Position numbers and translations under genes: made by a program
Assembly (NCBI GenBank): GCA_947589405.1
Contig: CANQBT010000052.1
Span: 1-13,024 of the forward strand
Length of the DNA: 13,024 nt
Origin: an uncultured Clostridia bacterium
GTDB taxonomy: Bacteria; Bacillota; Clostridia; Lachnospirales; CAG-274
Direction: 5' to 3'
Notes under the pieces: generated by a model
The model's input: the letters and a program-made list of their open reading frames with translations, nothing else
The model's database searches: none
Told to the model about the DNA's origin: nothing
In this document: in pieces, positions 5,653-12,981 of the stretch
Layout of the letters: every line of letters begins with the position of its first letter
Position numbering within the stretch: the first letter of the stretch is position 1

Positions 5653-8649
5653 TTCTTCAACAGCATTCAGATTAACATTACCAAGAGCCTTTATCTGATT
5701 TTTAAGCCTCTTTTCTTCATTTTTCAGCTCTGTATCGGACAATTCAAGCCTTTCGGCAGCTCTTGCGGTAACATATGTAATTTCATACTCCTCCCACATT
5801 GAGTCATAAAGAGTCCTGCTCTTTTCGTCAACGTTGGTCTTGCGCAGCTCCAGTCTGTCAAGCTCCTTTTCAAGAGCGGTTTTTGTTTCAAACTGCTTTT
5901 TTATGCTTTCTTCCAGTTCATCAAGAGAGCCGCTTGTATCGGATTTGTTTTTATAAAGCTCTTCCTGTGTATCAAAGAGCTTTTCGTATTCAAGCTTTAC
6001 ATTCTCGGTTTTATTTCTAAGCTCGACCATTTCGTTTTGCTTTTTATCTATTTCGCTGTTAAGCTGAGAAATATTTTCTTCACCTTCGGTCAAAGCTGCC
6101 CTTACGGTCTCTATTTCGCCGTTTAATCTTTCTACGTCGCTGTTGAGAGTATATATATCGTTTTCAAGCTGATTAAGCTCCACTCGCATTGCGGATATTT
6201 CCTCATTGCTGGCTTCCCGTATATCTCTGTCTGACTGTATAAGACTTTGAAATTCATTGAGCTTTTCGTTTAAATCATTTATTTCATCATTTATCTCATT
6301 TAATGAAAGCTCCAGCTTGCTTTTAGCTTCAATACCGTTCTTGATTGTAAGCTCCAGTTCTGATATTTCTTTTTCGGCATCATTAAGTCTTAATGTTATA
6401 TCCTCAGCATATTCCCTAGCCTGATCGATCTTGGCGGAAGCTTCGGTTTTTCTTATTGCAATATCCTGAAGCTCTTCCTTAGCTTCATTTATCTTATAAT
6501 CAAGGTTTTCACAAATTTCAGATATTTTTTCCACATCGGCGTTTGTGGAGGCCTGTTCTTCATAAAGGGATTTAAGCTCTTCCCTAAGCTCTGATATTTC
6601 TCTGCCTCTTGAAAAAACAGAAGCAGTCTTTCTGCGCATAGAACCGCCTGTCATAGAACCTCCTACATTAATAAGTTCTCCTTCAAGAGTAACTATCTTA
6701 TAGGAATACTTTGTTTTTCCGGCAAGGGCAACAGCGCTGTCTATATTTTCGGCAACAATAACTCTTTCCAGAAGGAATGACATGACGTTCTCATATTCCT
6801 GAGAATAGCTTATAAGCTCTTTGGCTATTCCTATAACACCGTTTTCTTTTATTATATTGTACTTTTCGCTGCCGAGAGTCTTGGGTCTTACAGCAGTCAT
6901 AGGAAGGAATGTAGCCCTGCCCTTATTTGTTTTTTTAAGGTAATTAATAGCTTTTTTAACATCTTCTTCGGTTCTGGCTATGATATTCTGTACAGCTGAG
7001 CCTAACGCCACTTCAATTGCCGTTTCATATTTGCTTTCCAAATTTATGACTTCGCCTACAGCTCCGCATATTCCTTTGAAATCGCTGTTTTTGCTGTCTC
7101 TGCATGCAAGTACCGCTTTAACGCCCTCATAATATCCTTCATAGCTTTTTTCAAGCTCTGAAAGTATACGGAGTCTTGAATTTTTTTCCTGTATCGCCTT
7201 ATTTACAGAAGCCTGTCTTTCCCTTGCTTTATCGGCATTTGTAAGCAAGTTATTGTACTGCTCTGTCATTTTATCAATATTTTCTGTATTCAGTCTATAT
7301 TCCTTTTCCGCTCTTTCCATTTCCTTAGCGGCTTCTGAAATAGCGGCATTTCTTTCTTCAGACTGTACCCTGAGTCCGCTTATATTTTCCTCAGCCTGGA
7401 CTTTTCGTATATTGAGCTGTGACAGCATTGCTTCGGCCTTGCTTATTTCATTTTTGACATCTGTAGCCTTGTTCATCTGAGCTATAACGTCTGAGTTGTA
7501 TTTGTTAAGAAGATCTTCTCTTTCGCTTACCTGTGAACTCAGCTCTGAGAATACAAGCATTTTATCCTCATATGCCTTTTTCTTTTGTTGGAGCTCTGCC
7601 TTTTTAGCGTCAATTTCGGTTTTTGCTTCAGCGGCGATCTTTTCCTTTTCGTCAATAGCCCTACTTCCGCTTTCCCTTTCTTTTGAGATACGCTCAATAT
7701 TTTCCTCAAGATGTGATATGGACTGTTCGCAAAGCTTTATATCATTTTCATACTGTTCTCTTTCAGAACGTTTATTGCCTATATTTTCGGCAACGGCTTC
7801 AAGCTCTTTTTCCAGCTCGGATATTTTATTCTTGATTTCGATTTTTTTATCGTTTAATTTTTTTTCATTTTTGTTTTCTGTTTCTATATCAGAATCAAGT
7901 ATCTGTATCTGCTTTTCTATTTCTTTTATTTCATTTTCAAACTTAACCGCATCTCTTACAAAAATATTTATTTTTACAAGCTTCATTCTGTCGGCAAGCA
8001 CAATATATTTTTTTGCCTTTTCAGCCTGTATTTCAAGAGGACCCACCTGTTTTTCCAACTCGTCTATAATATCGTTTATCCTTACAAGGTTATCTCTTTC
8101 CTTATCAAGCTTGTTTGAAGCTTCTGCACATCTTGTCCTGTACTTTACAATACCTGCCGCTTCTTCAAAGAGATGTCTCCTGTCTTCGGATTTAGTTGAA
8201 AGTATCTCATCGATCCTGCCCTGTCCTACTATTGAATATCCCTCTTTACCGACGCCTGTATCCATAAAAAGCTCAAGAATATCCTTTGCACGGCACTTTG
8301 TTCCGTTCATTATATAATCGCTTTCGCCTGAACGGTATACCCTTCTTGTAACGGTAACCTCGCTGAAATCTATATTCAGCTTTTTGTCGGAATTGTCCAT
8401 TACAAGAGAGACCTCTGCAAATCCCAGAGGTTTTCTGTTGGCGGTACCGTTAAAAATAACGTCCTCCATTTTGTTGCCCCTCAGGTTTTTAGCGCTTTTC
8501 TCACCAAGCACCCAGCGAACGGCATCGGCTATATTGCTTTTGCCGCTTCCGTTAGGACCTACTACAGCTGTTATTCCTTTGTTAAATTCAAGTTTTATTT
8601 TTTCGGGAAAGGACTTAAAGCCCTGAAGCTCAATTCTTTTAAGATACAT
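5650..8649 (-). CDS. smc: SMC chromosome segregation protein, N-terminal 999 residues (interrupted gene)
   Basis: SMC is the ATPase of the bacterial condensin (SMC-ScpAB) that organises and segregates the chromosome. The N-terminal head has Walker A GPNGSGKS at 31-38 and the Q-loop GQGRID at 142-147. A first coiled coil rich in Glu, Lys and Leu runs from about 175 to 505. The hinge is at about 510-665, including GEVINLESKYETAIEVALG and GGSMTGGS. A second coiled coil follows to about 980. The frame then stops right after ALGNVNLNAVEE. Signature motif and Walker B lie beyond the stop, so this product alone could not complete an ATP site. The ATG at 8649 has GGAG 9 bp upstream and a promoter about 45 bp upstream. 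The gene is followed by ftsY as in many Firmicutes, but rnc is not in front of it. Confidence 0.93.
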   Translation of the reverse strand: MYLKRIELQGFKSFPEKIKLEFNKGITAVVGPNGSGKSNIADAVRWVLGEKSAKNLRGNKMEDVIFNGTANRKPLGFAEVSLVMDNSDKKLNIDFSEVTVTRRVYRSGESDYIMNGTKCRAKDILELFMDTGVGKEGYSIVGQGRIDEILSTKSEDRRHLFEEAAGIVKYRTRCAEASNKLDKERDNLVRINDIIDELEKQVGPLEIQAEKAKKYIVLADRMKLVKINIFVRDAVKFENEIKEIEKQIQILDSDIETENKNEKKLNDKKIEIKNKISELEKELEAVAENIGNKRSEREQYENDIKLCEQSISHLEENIERISKERESGSRAIDEKEKIAAEAKTEIDAKKAELQQKKKAYEDKMLVFSELSSQVSEREDLLNKYNSDVIAQMNKATDVKNEISKAEAMLSQLNIRKVQAEENISGLRVQSEERNAAISEAAKEMERAEKEYRLNTENIDKMTEQYNNLLTNADKARERQASVNKAIQEKNSRLRILSELEKSYEGYYEGVKAVLACRDSKNSDFKGICGAVGEVINLESKYETAIEVALGSAVQNIIARTEEDVKKAINYLKKTNKGRATFLPMTAVRPKTLGSEKYNIIKENGVIGIAKELISYSQEYENVMSFLLERVIVAENIDSAVALAGKTKYSYKIVTLEGELINVGGSMTGGSMRRKTASVFSRGREISELREELKSLYEEQASTNADVEKISEICENLDYKINEAKEELQDIAIRKTEASAKIDQAREYAEDITLRLNDAEKEISELELTIKNGIEAKSKLELSLNEINDEINDLNEKLNEFQSLIQSDRDIREASNEEISAMRVELNQLENDIYTLNSDVERLNGEIETVRAALTEGEENISQLNSEIDKKQNEMVELRNKTENVKLEYEKLFDTQEELYKNKSDTSGSLDELEESIKKQFETKTALEKELDRLELRKTNVDEKSRTLYDSMWEEYEITYVTARAAERLELSDTELKNEEKRLKNQIKALGNVNLNAVEE

Positions 8650-8688
8650 GATTCATTTCTCCATAAGTAAAAAATTACAAGCATAACA

Positions 8689-8717
8689 ATTATACCATAA
8701 CCGAATATAAATTTCCA
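8689..8717 (-). promoter_or_regulatory. Extended -10 promoter for smc-ftsY
   Basis: On the minus strand TATAAT (8694-8689) is directly preceded by TGG, giving an extended -10 element. TGGAAA (8717-8712) sits 17 bp upstream as a weak -35. Transcription would start about 30 bp before the smc ATG. Confidence 0.65.
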
Positions 8718-8734
8718 CTAAAAAATTAAACAGC

Positions 8735-8787
8735 AAAAAACTCGCTTTGTCAAAGCATTGCCGTAATCATATCAACACAGCAAAGCG
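8735..8787 (-). terminator. Possible minus-strand terminator with two alternative stems
   Basis: On the minus strand CGCTTTG (8787-8781) can pair with CAAAGCG (8749-8743). The same 3' arm can instead pair locally with GCTTT at 8756-8752, leaving a 3-nt loop. AG and then TTTTTT (8740-8735) follow. The U-tract supports intrinsic termination. The stems are short, and no minus-strand gene lies upstream to be terminated, so the role is uncertain. Confidence 0.4.
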
Positions 8788-8829
8788 TCTTTATCGTCTA
8801 TGTTAGTTTTGCATTTATGGTAAATCGTT

Positions 8830-8857
8830 ATTTTATTGACTTAAATGAATAGGTCAA
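8830..8857 (-). promoter_or_regulatory. Candidate minus-strand promoter upstream of the hairpin
   Basis: TTGACC (8857-8852), a 16-bp spacer and TAAAAT (8835-8830) each match consensus at 5/6. A start near 8823 would give a transcript of about 90 nt ending at the U-tract at 8735, or a longer smc leader if terminated poorly. The box lies in a dyad, TTGAC (8836-8840) facing GTCAA (8853-8857). Confidence 0.4.
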
Positions 8858-8884
8858 GTAATTATATTTAATTTATAAAAAAAA

Positions 8885-8905
8885 CTAAATATATTATTTA
8901 TTTAG
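8885..8905. repeat. Inverted repeat, possible regulator site
   Basis: CTAAATA (8885-8891) and TATTTAG (8899-8905) form a perfect 7-bp inverted repeat with a 7-bp spacer, next to an 8-bp A-run. Its position upstream of lrp fits an auto-regulatory site of an Lrp/AsnC protein, but the region is so AT-rich that chance is a real alternative. Confidence 0.35.
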
Positions 8906-8944
8906 GTGGACAAACTTAATTAAATATGGTAATATAAAATCAGG

Positions 8945-8975
8945 TTTAATTATATTAAAGATACTACGGTATAAT
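8945..8975 (+). promoter_or_regulatory. lrp-degV promoter overlapped by a 15-bp palindrome
   Basis: A perfect TATAAT at 8970-8975 lies 27 bp before the lrp ATG. The -35 is weak: TTAATT at 8946-8951 gives an 18-bp spacer. A 15-bp palindrome, TTTAAT-TAT-ATTAAA (8945-8959), covers the -35 position. This placement suits repression by a bound dimer and would be expected of an auto-regulated Lrp-family gene. Confidence 0.5.
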
Positions 8976-9002
8976 GCTATTTATAAAGGATGGTGTGTAC
9001 AT

Positions 9003-9443
9003 ATGGATAATATAGATATTAAAATATTGGATATGCTTCAAAAAAATGCCAGAACACCTTTGAAGGCAATTGCGGAAAGTGTATTTTTGTCATCGCCTGC
9101 TGTATCTACAAGAATAGAGCATCTTGAAAAGCAAGGCATAATAAAGGCATATACATCTATCGTGGATAAGGAAAAGCTTGGTTATCATATCACCGCTTTT
9201 ATCAATCTTGAAATGGAGCCTACTCAGAAGCAGGAATTTTATCCCTTTGTGACAGATATTCCCAACGTACTGGAATGTAATTGCGTTACGGGTGAATACA
9301 GCATGCTTTTGAAGGTCGCCTTCAAGAGTACTGTGGAGTTGGATTCCTTCATAGGCAAGCTCCAGAAATTTGGCAAAACAAGTACGCAAATCGTTTTCTC
9401 AACGCCGGTTGAATCAAGAGGAATAAAAATAACTGAGGAGTAG
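9003..9443 (+). CDS. Lrp/AsnC-family transcriptional regulator
   Basis: Feast/famine type regulator of 146 residues, near the usual 150. The N-terminal AsnC winged helix-turn-helix covers about 1-60: DIKILDMLQKNARTPL, then a recognition helix around SSPAVSTRIEHLEKQGII. The effector-binding and oligomerising RAM domain covers about 63-142 and includes CVTGEYSMLLKVAF at 94-107. Such proteins usually bind an amino acid and form dimers to octamers that wrap DNA. The ATG follows AAAGGATGG at good spacing. degV starts 4 bp after the stop, so the two are one transcription unit. The ligand and targets cannot be read from sequence. Auto-regulation is suggested by the palindrome over its promoter. Confidence 0.93.
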   Translation: MDNIDIKILDMLQKNARTPLKAIAESVFLSSPAVSTRIEHLEKQGIIKAYTSIVDKEKLGYHITAFINLEMEPTQKQEFYPFVTDIPNVLECNCVTGEYSMLLKVAFKSTVELDSFIGKLQKFGKTSTQIVFSTPVESRGIKITEE

Positions 9444-9447
9444 TCTT

Positions 9448-10296
9448 ATGTCTGTTAAATTATTTACAGACAGTTCGGCTGATATTTCTTACGAACTGTC
9501 GAAAAAGCACGATATTACAATAATCCCTCTGTATATTTCCTTTGACAATGAAAAATATTACAGAGAAAATATAGATATATCACCGAAGGAATTTTATAAT
9601 AAACTGTGCGAGCCGAATGCTGCACCCAAGACATCATGTCCGCCTGTTGCAGATTATATTTCGGCATTTGAAAAGGAATTGAAAAACAATAACGATATAG
9701 TATGCGTTTGTATCTCCTCAAAGCTGAGTACATCATATCAATGCGCTTTAAGCGCTGCGGAAGTGCTTATGGAAAAATACAGCAATAAAATAATTGTAAT
9801 CGATTCCATAGGCGCCACAGGCTCACAGGCTTTACTTGTGTTGGAAATAGCCAAAATGATAGAGGACGGTCTGTTCCTTGATGCCATATATGATAAAGCG
9901 GAAGAGCTGAAATATACCGGCGGTATATTGTTTACACTTGACGATCTTTCTTTTCTTCAAAGAGGAGGTCGTATCGGAAAGGCTGCTGCCCTTCTCGGCA
10001 CTATACTCAATATTAAGCCCATACTTAAAGTGGAAAACGGTGAAGTAGTGCCGATAGGTAAAATACGTGGCAGGAAAAAAGCTGTGGAAGAAGTACTTGA
10101 TCAATTCAACGGCATTATTGCCGACAGGTCTGAGTACAGCATATGCGCACTTAAATTCCGTCAAAGCGAAAACGCTGAGGATCTGGCGGTACTTCTTGAT
10201 GATAAAGACATTATAAATATATATCTCGGTGCAGCCATAGGCTGTCACACAGGTCCTACTCCCGTAGGGATAGCATTTATAAAAAAATACAGATGA
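9448..10296 (+). CDS. DegV family protein (FakB-like fatty-acid-binding protein)
   Basis: DegV proteins bind a fatty acid between two domains. The FakB members present it to the kinase FakA for acyl-phosphate formation and phospholipid synthesis. Length is 282 residues, typical for the family. Motifs are FTDSSADI (6-13), KTSCPP (61-66, usually KTSQPS), SSKLSTSYQCA (90-100, usually SSKLSGTYQSA), DSIGATGSQALLV (119-131), LSFLQRGGRIGKAAALLG (167-184) and GCHTGPTPVG (265-274, usually HTGPG). The second and last motifs line the lipid head-group site, and several small residues differ from common members, so ligand preference may differ. GAGGAG inside the end of lrp serves as its ribosome site. No FakA or DAK-type kinase is in the window. 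Confidence 0.93.
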   Translation: MSVKLFTDSSADISYELSKKHDITIIPLYISFDNEKYYRENIDISPKEFYNKLCEPNAAPKTSCPPVADYISAFEKELKNNNDIVCVCISSKLSTSYQCALSAAEVLMEKYSNKIIVIDSIGATGSQALLVLEIAKMIEDGLFLDAIYDKAEELKYTGGILFTLDDLSFLQRGGRIGKAAALLGTILNIKPILKVENGEVVPIGKIRGRKKAVEEVLDQFNGIIADRSEYSICALKFRQSENAEDLAVLLDDKDIINIYLGAAIGCHTGPTPVGIAFIKKYR

Positions 10297-10350
10297 TATA
10301 TGATCTATCAATGTCATACTGCCTGATACTCAGCATTTATGTACATTTAT

Positions 10351-11613
10351 TTATTCATGAGCCTGATTGTCCACATATTTTGCCTTGTATTTGGAAAAGG
10401 CAAAACGCTGTGAATGATAAAGTCCGTAATAGCCCGAAAGCATATAGCTTATGGCTATTGCCAGCAGATAATATGGCAAACCATCCATTCCAAAAAGCTC
10501 AAGAGCTATTATAAGCGATGATAAAGGACAGTTGGTCACACCGCAGAAAAGCGATACCATGCCTATTGAAGCGCAAAGAGACGGTGACAGACCCGCTATG
10601 TGTCCGAAGGTACAGCCAAGCGTAGCCCCAATGAAAAAGGAGGGCACTATTTCACCGCCTTTGAAGCCGCAGCCCAGCGTGACTGCGGTAAAAAGCATCT
10701 TGAGTATAAAAGCATAAGGTACAGCTTCCCCATCTATTGCCCTTTCTATTATTTCCGCTCCCGTACCGCTGTATTCCCTTGTTCTTATAAGAACAGTAAA
10801 TATCACTATCAAAGTACCGCCTACAAATACTCTTATGTAAGGATTTGTAAAAGATTTTTTGAAAAAGCTGCTTGTCTTATGTAAAAGTATGCAGAATAAA
10901 ACACTAACTCCTGCACAGATGCAGGCAAGAAAAATAGTTGCTATAGCTGTGTTGGGAGAAAAATCCACTACATTCTGTACAATATAATGCTCGGGAGAAT
11001 TTCCCAGCCTGACAGCTACGGCACTTGCCATAAGGGCTGATATTGTACAGGGGACCAATGCGGAATAGTACATGGTACCTACATTTATTACTTCCATTGC
11101 AAATATAGTAGCCGCTACAGGCGTACCGAATACAGCTGAAAATGCGGCGCTCATACCTGACATTATAAATATTCGTCTGTCATAGTTATTGAAATTAAAA
11201 AGAGTCCCCAAAAATTCAGATGTACCTGCGCCTATCTGGAGTGCAGCGCCTTCTCTGCCCGAAGAACCTCCGAAAAGATGGGTTATGATAGTCGCCATAA
11301 ATATAAGCGGCGTCATTCTCATAGGTATGCTTCTGTCCGACTGTATGGACTCAAGCACAAGGTTTGTTCCCTCATCGTTTTTATAGTCCATAAGCTGATA
11401 CAATCCAACTATTATAAGACCTGCCACAGGCAGAAGAAATATCATAACAGGGTGTCCTTCTCTGTAGGCTATGCCCTTTCTCAGAAGAAATGTAAACAGC
11501 GCACATACTATGCCCAGCACGATACCGGTATATATGGAGAACATTACCCATTTAAAGAGCTTGCCAAGTCTGTCCAGCACATGAAGAAAAATTCCACGTA
11601 TCTGTTCGATCAT
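10351..11613 (-). CDS. CLC-family anion channel/transporter
   Basis: Membrane protein of 420 residues with about ten hydrophobic segments (for example 22-45, 55-73, 148-172, 180-202, 222-246, 302-316, 346-372, 378-396). The CLC gate motif is GREGAALQIG at 119-128, with gating Glu121. The third pore motif is GGEIVPSFFIG at 319-329. The first filter motif, GSGIP in classical CLCs, is not present. The aligned region reads DEGTNLVLESI at about 80-90, so anion preference may not be chloride. Bacterial CLCs with the gating Glu are mostly anion/proton antiporters. ATG at 11613 has AGAGG 8 bp upstream. It begins 18 bp after apgM and is probably co-transcribed with it. No fluoride riboswitch was seen in the unit's leader. 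Confidence 0.93.
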   Translation of the reverse strand: MIEQIRGIFLHVLDRLGKLFKWVMFSIYTGIVLGIVCALFTFLLRKGIAYREGHPVMIFLLPVAGLIIVGLYQLMDYKNDEGTNLVLESIQSDRSIPMRMTPLIFMATIITHLFGGSSGREGAALQIGAGTSEFLGTLFNFNNYDRRIFIMSGMSAAFSAVFGTPVAATIFAMEVINVGTMYYSALVPCTISALMASAVAVRLGNSPEHYIVQNVVDFSPNTAIATIFLACICAGVSVLFCILLHKTSSFFKKSFTNPYIRVFVGGTLIVIFTVLIRTREYSGTGAEIIERAIDGEAVPYAFILKMLFTAVTLGCGFKGGEIVPSFFIGATLGCTFGHIAGLSPSLCASIGMVSLFCGVTNCPLSSLIIALELFGMDGLPYYLLAIAISYMLSGYYGLYHSQRFAFSKYKAKYVDNQAHE

Positions 11614-11631
11614 TGTAATTACCTCTATTCA

Positions 11632-12837
11632 TTACAGTTCAATAAAATGTTTCATTATTTCGTGTCCTGTTCCGATGAAATTACCGCTGCCTTTTGCACC
11701 CTTTTCATTAAATATGCCGCCCTTATCGGGAGTACTTTTTTTATACATAAGGAACGGTACAGGGTCGTTTGTATGAGTCCTTACGCTGAGAGGCGTTGCG
11801 TGATCGGGAAGTATCATTACCTTGTAGTCGTCATACTTGTCAAGAGCCTTAAGCACAGGTCCCAGTATTTCTTTATCTATTATCTCAAGGGATCTTTTTT
11901 TATTTTCTATTTCATGTCTGTGTCCGCATTCATCAGGGGCTTCTACGTGTATATACACAAGCTCGCTGCCTTTCTCAAACTCCTTTACGGCTGCTTCGGC
12001 TTTTCCCTTGAAATTAGTATCCATATAGCCTGTAGCGCCATCTACCTTTACAACGTTCATGCCTGAGAACTTGCCTATGCCTTTAAGTAAGTCGACTGCT
12101 GAGATCATAGAAGCCTTAAGACCATACTTTTCTTCAAAAGGCGTAAGGCTTGCTCTCACTCCCTCGCCCCAAAGCCACATACTGTTGGCAGGACGTAAGC
12201 CTTTGGCTTCTCTTGCCTTATTGACAGGGTGATCCTTTAAAAGCTCGTAGGAGCGCACCATCATATCATAGAGCTTTGCAGCATTAGGATTAGTCGGTAT
12301 ATATTCCTTTATAGGCTTTCCCGTAATGTCATGAGGAGGTGTAAGAGGAGCAATATCAAGAGTACCGTTATTCCATATAAGACAATGTCTGTAGCTTACG
12401 CCGCTGTAGAGAGTAAACTCTTCGTTGTCAAAATACTCCTTAAGATAATTGATAAGTTCTCTTGCTTCCTCTGTGCTTATATCGTCTGCGCAGTAGTCCA
12501 GTATTGTCTTGTCCTCATATTTTTCCTCATCGGAAAGAGTTACAAGATTGCACCTGAAGGATACGTCTGTAGGCTTCATATCAATACCTATAGAGCCTGC
12601 TTCCAAAGGTGAACGTCCTGTATAATAGACTTGAGGGTCATAGCCCAGTACCGAAAGATTTGCAACATCGCTGCCCGGCTTTAAATTGTCGGCGACAGTC
12701 TTTACAAGACCTATAGTTGCTGTTTCGGCAAGCCTATCCATATTGGGAGTATATGCAGCTTCAAGAGGCGTCTTTCCTCCAAGCTCTTCAATGGGATAAT
12801 CAGCCATACCGTCACAGAGTAATACCAAATATTTCAT
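11632..12837 (-). CDS. apgM: 2,3-bisphosphoglycerate-independent phosphoglycerate mutase, archaeal type (ApgM family)
   Basis: Alkaline-phosphatase superfamily enzyme that interconverts 3- and 2-phosphoglycerate in glycolysis. Length is 401 residues, as usual for ApgM. Metal and catalytic residues visible include Asp9 in LLCDGMAD, the presumed phospho-acceptor Ser56 in PGSDVANLSVLGYDP (54-68), Asp302 and His306 in HVEAPDECGH (297-306), Asp345-His346 in LPDHATP, and His392 in GTGHEIM. A closely related subfamily has been proposed to act as homoserine kinase. No threonine-pathway gene is nearby, so phosphoglycerate mutase is the preferred but not proven call. ATG at 12837 has AAGAAGG 9 bp upstream and its own promoter. 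It leads an operon with the CLC gene. Confidence 0.9.
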   Translation of the reverse strand: MKYLVLLCDGMADYPIEELGGKTPLEAAYTPNMDRLAETATIGLVKTVADNLKPGSDVANLSVLGYDPQVYYTGRSPLEAGSIGIDMKPTDVSFRCNLVTLSDEEKYEDKTILDYCADDISTEEARELINYLKEYFDNEEFTLYSGVSYRHCLIWNNGTLDIAPLTPPHDITGKPIKEYIPTNPNAAKLYDMMVRSYELLKDHPVNKAREAKGLRPANSMWLWGEGVRASLTPFEEKYGLKASMISAVDLLKGIGKFSGMNVVKVDGATGYMDTNFKGKAEAAVKEFEKGSELVYIHVEAPDECGHRHEIENKKRSLEIIDKEILGPVLKALDKYDDYKVMILPDHATPLSVRTHTNDPVPFLMYKKSTPDKGGIFNEKGAKGSGNFIGTGHEIMKHFIEL

Positions 12838-12875
12838 ATTTTTATGCCTTCTTTCAATTTCAATTCATTTTTCTA

Positions 12876-12904
12876 ATTCTATCACATATTTTTATTTATA
12901 TCAA
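12876..12904 (-). promoter_or_regulatory. Sigma-A promoter for apgM-CLC
   Basis: On the minus strand TTGATA (12904-12899), a 17-bp spacer and TAGAAT (12881-12876) with TGA just before it form an extended -10 promoter, about 38 bp upstream of the ATG. Confidence 0.7.
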
Positions 12905-12919
12905 GAATTTATAAAATTT

Positions 12920-12948
12920 TGTACAGGAGTAAATTTTTGTGGTATAAT
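12920..12948 (+). promoter_or_regulatory. Extended -10 promoter for the right-edge gene
   Basis: TATAAT at 12943-12948 is preceded by TGG (extended -10). TGTACA at 12920-12925 is a 4/6 -35 with 17-bp spacing. It lies 33 bp upstream of the ATG at 12982. Confidence 0.65.
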
Positions 12949-12981
12949 TATATCATAATAACGATCAAGGAGGTTAAAAAT

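Larger units (their letters stand above)
8650..9002. other. 353-bp AT-rich divergent intergenic region between smc and lrp
   Basis: No credible protein-coding gene is present. The region holds an smc-proximal promoter, a hairpin with a U-tract on the minus strand, a second minus-strand promoter upstream of it, two AT-rich palindromes, and the lrp promoter, each listed separately. Between 8860 and 8960 it is almost pure A/T, with an 8-bp A-run at 8877-8884 that may bend the DNA. Confidence 0.7.

Noticed and set aside
7496..8317. 273-codon plus-strand open frame
   Set aside because: It is the Ser/Phe-rich antisense shadow of the SMC coiled coil, without a credible ribosome site or domain.
5077..8649. 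Frameshift or programmed frameshifting in smc
   Set aside because: The codons on both sides of the stop are in the same frame (99 bases, a multiple of three, from 5649 to the ATG at 5550), so no shift is needed.
10320..10340. Hairpin between degV and the CLC gene as a terminator
   Set aside because: The stem is only six pairs with a bulge and lacks a clean T-tract on either strand. No confident terminator is visible in this 54-bp convergent gap.
11278..12066. 262-codon plus-strand open frame
   Set aside because: It lies antisense to the CLC and apgM genes and spans both, and its composition is unlike a real protein.
12838..12981. Fluoride or other riboswitch in the apgM-CLC leader
   Set aside because: The 5' leader is short and AT-rich, with no GC-paired structure or known riboswitch core.
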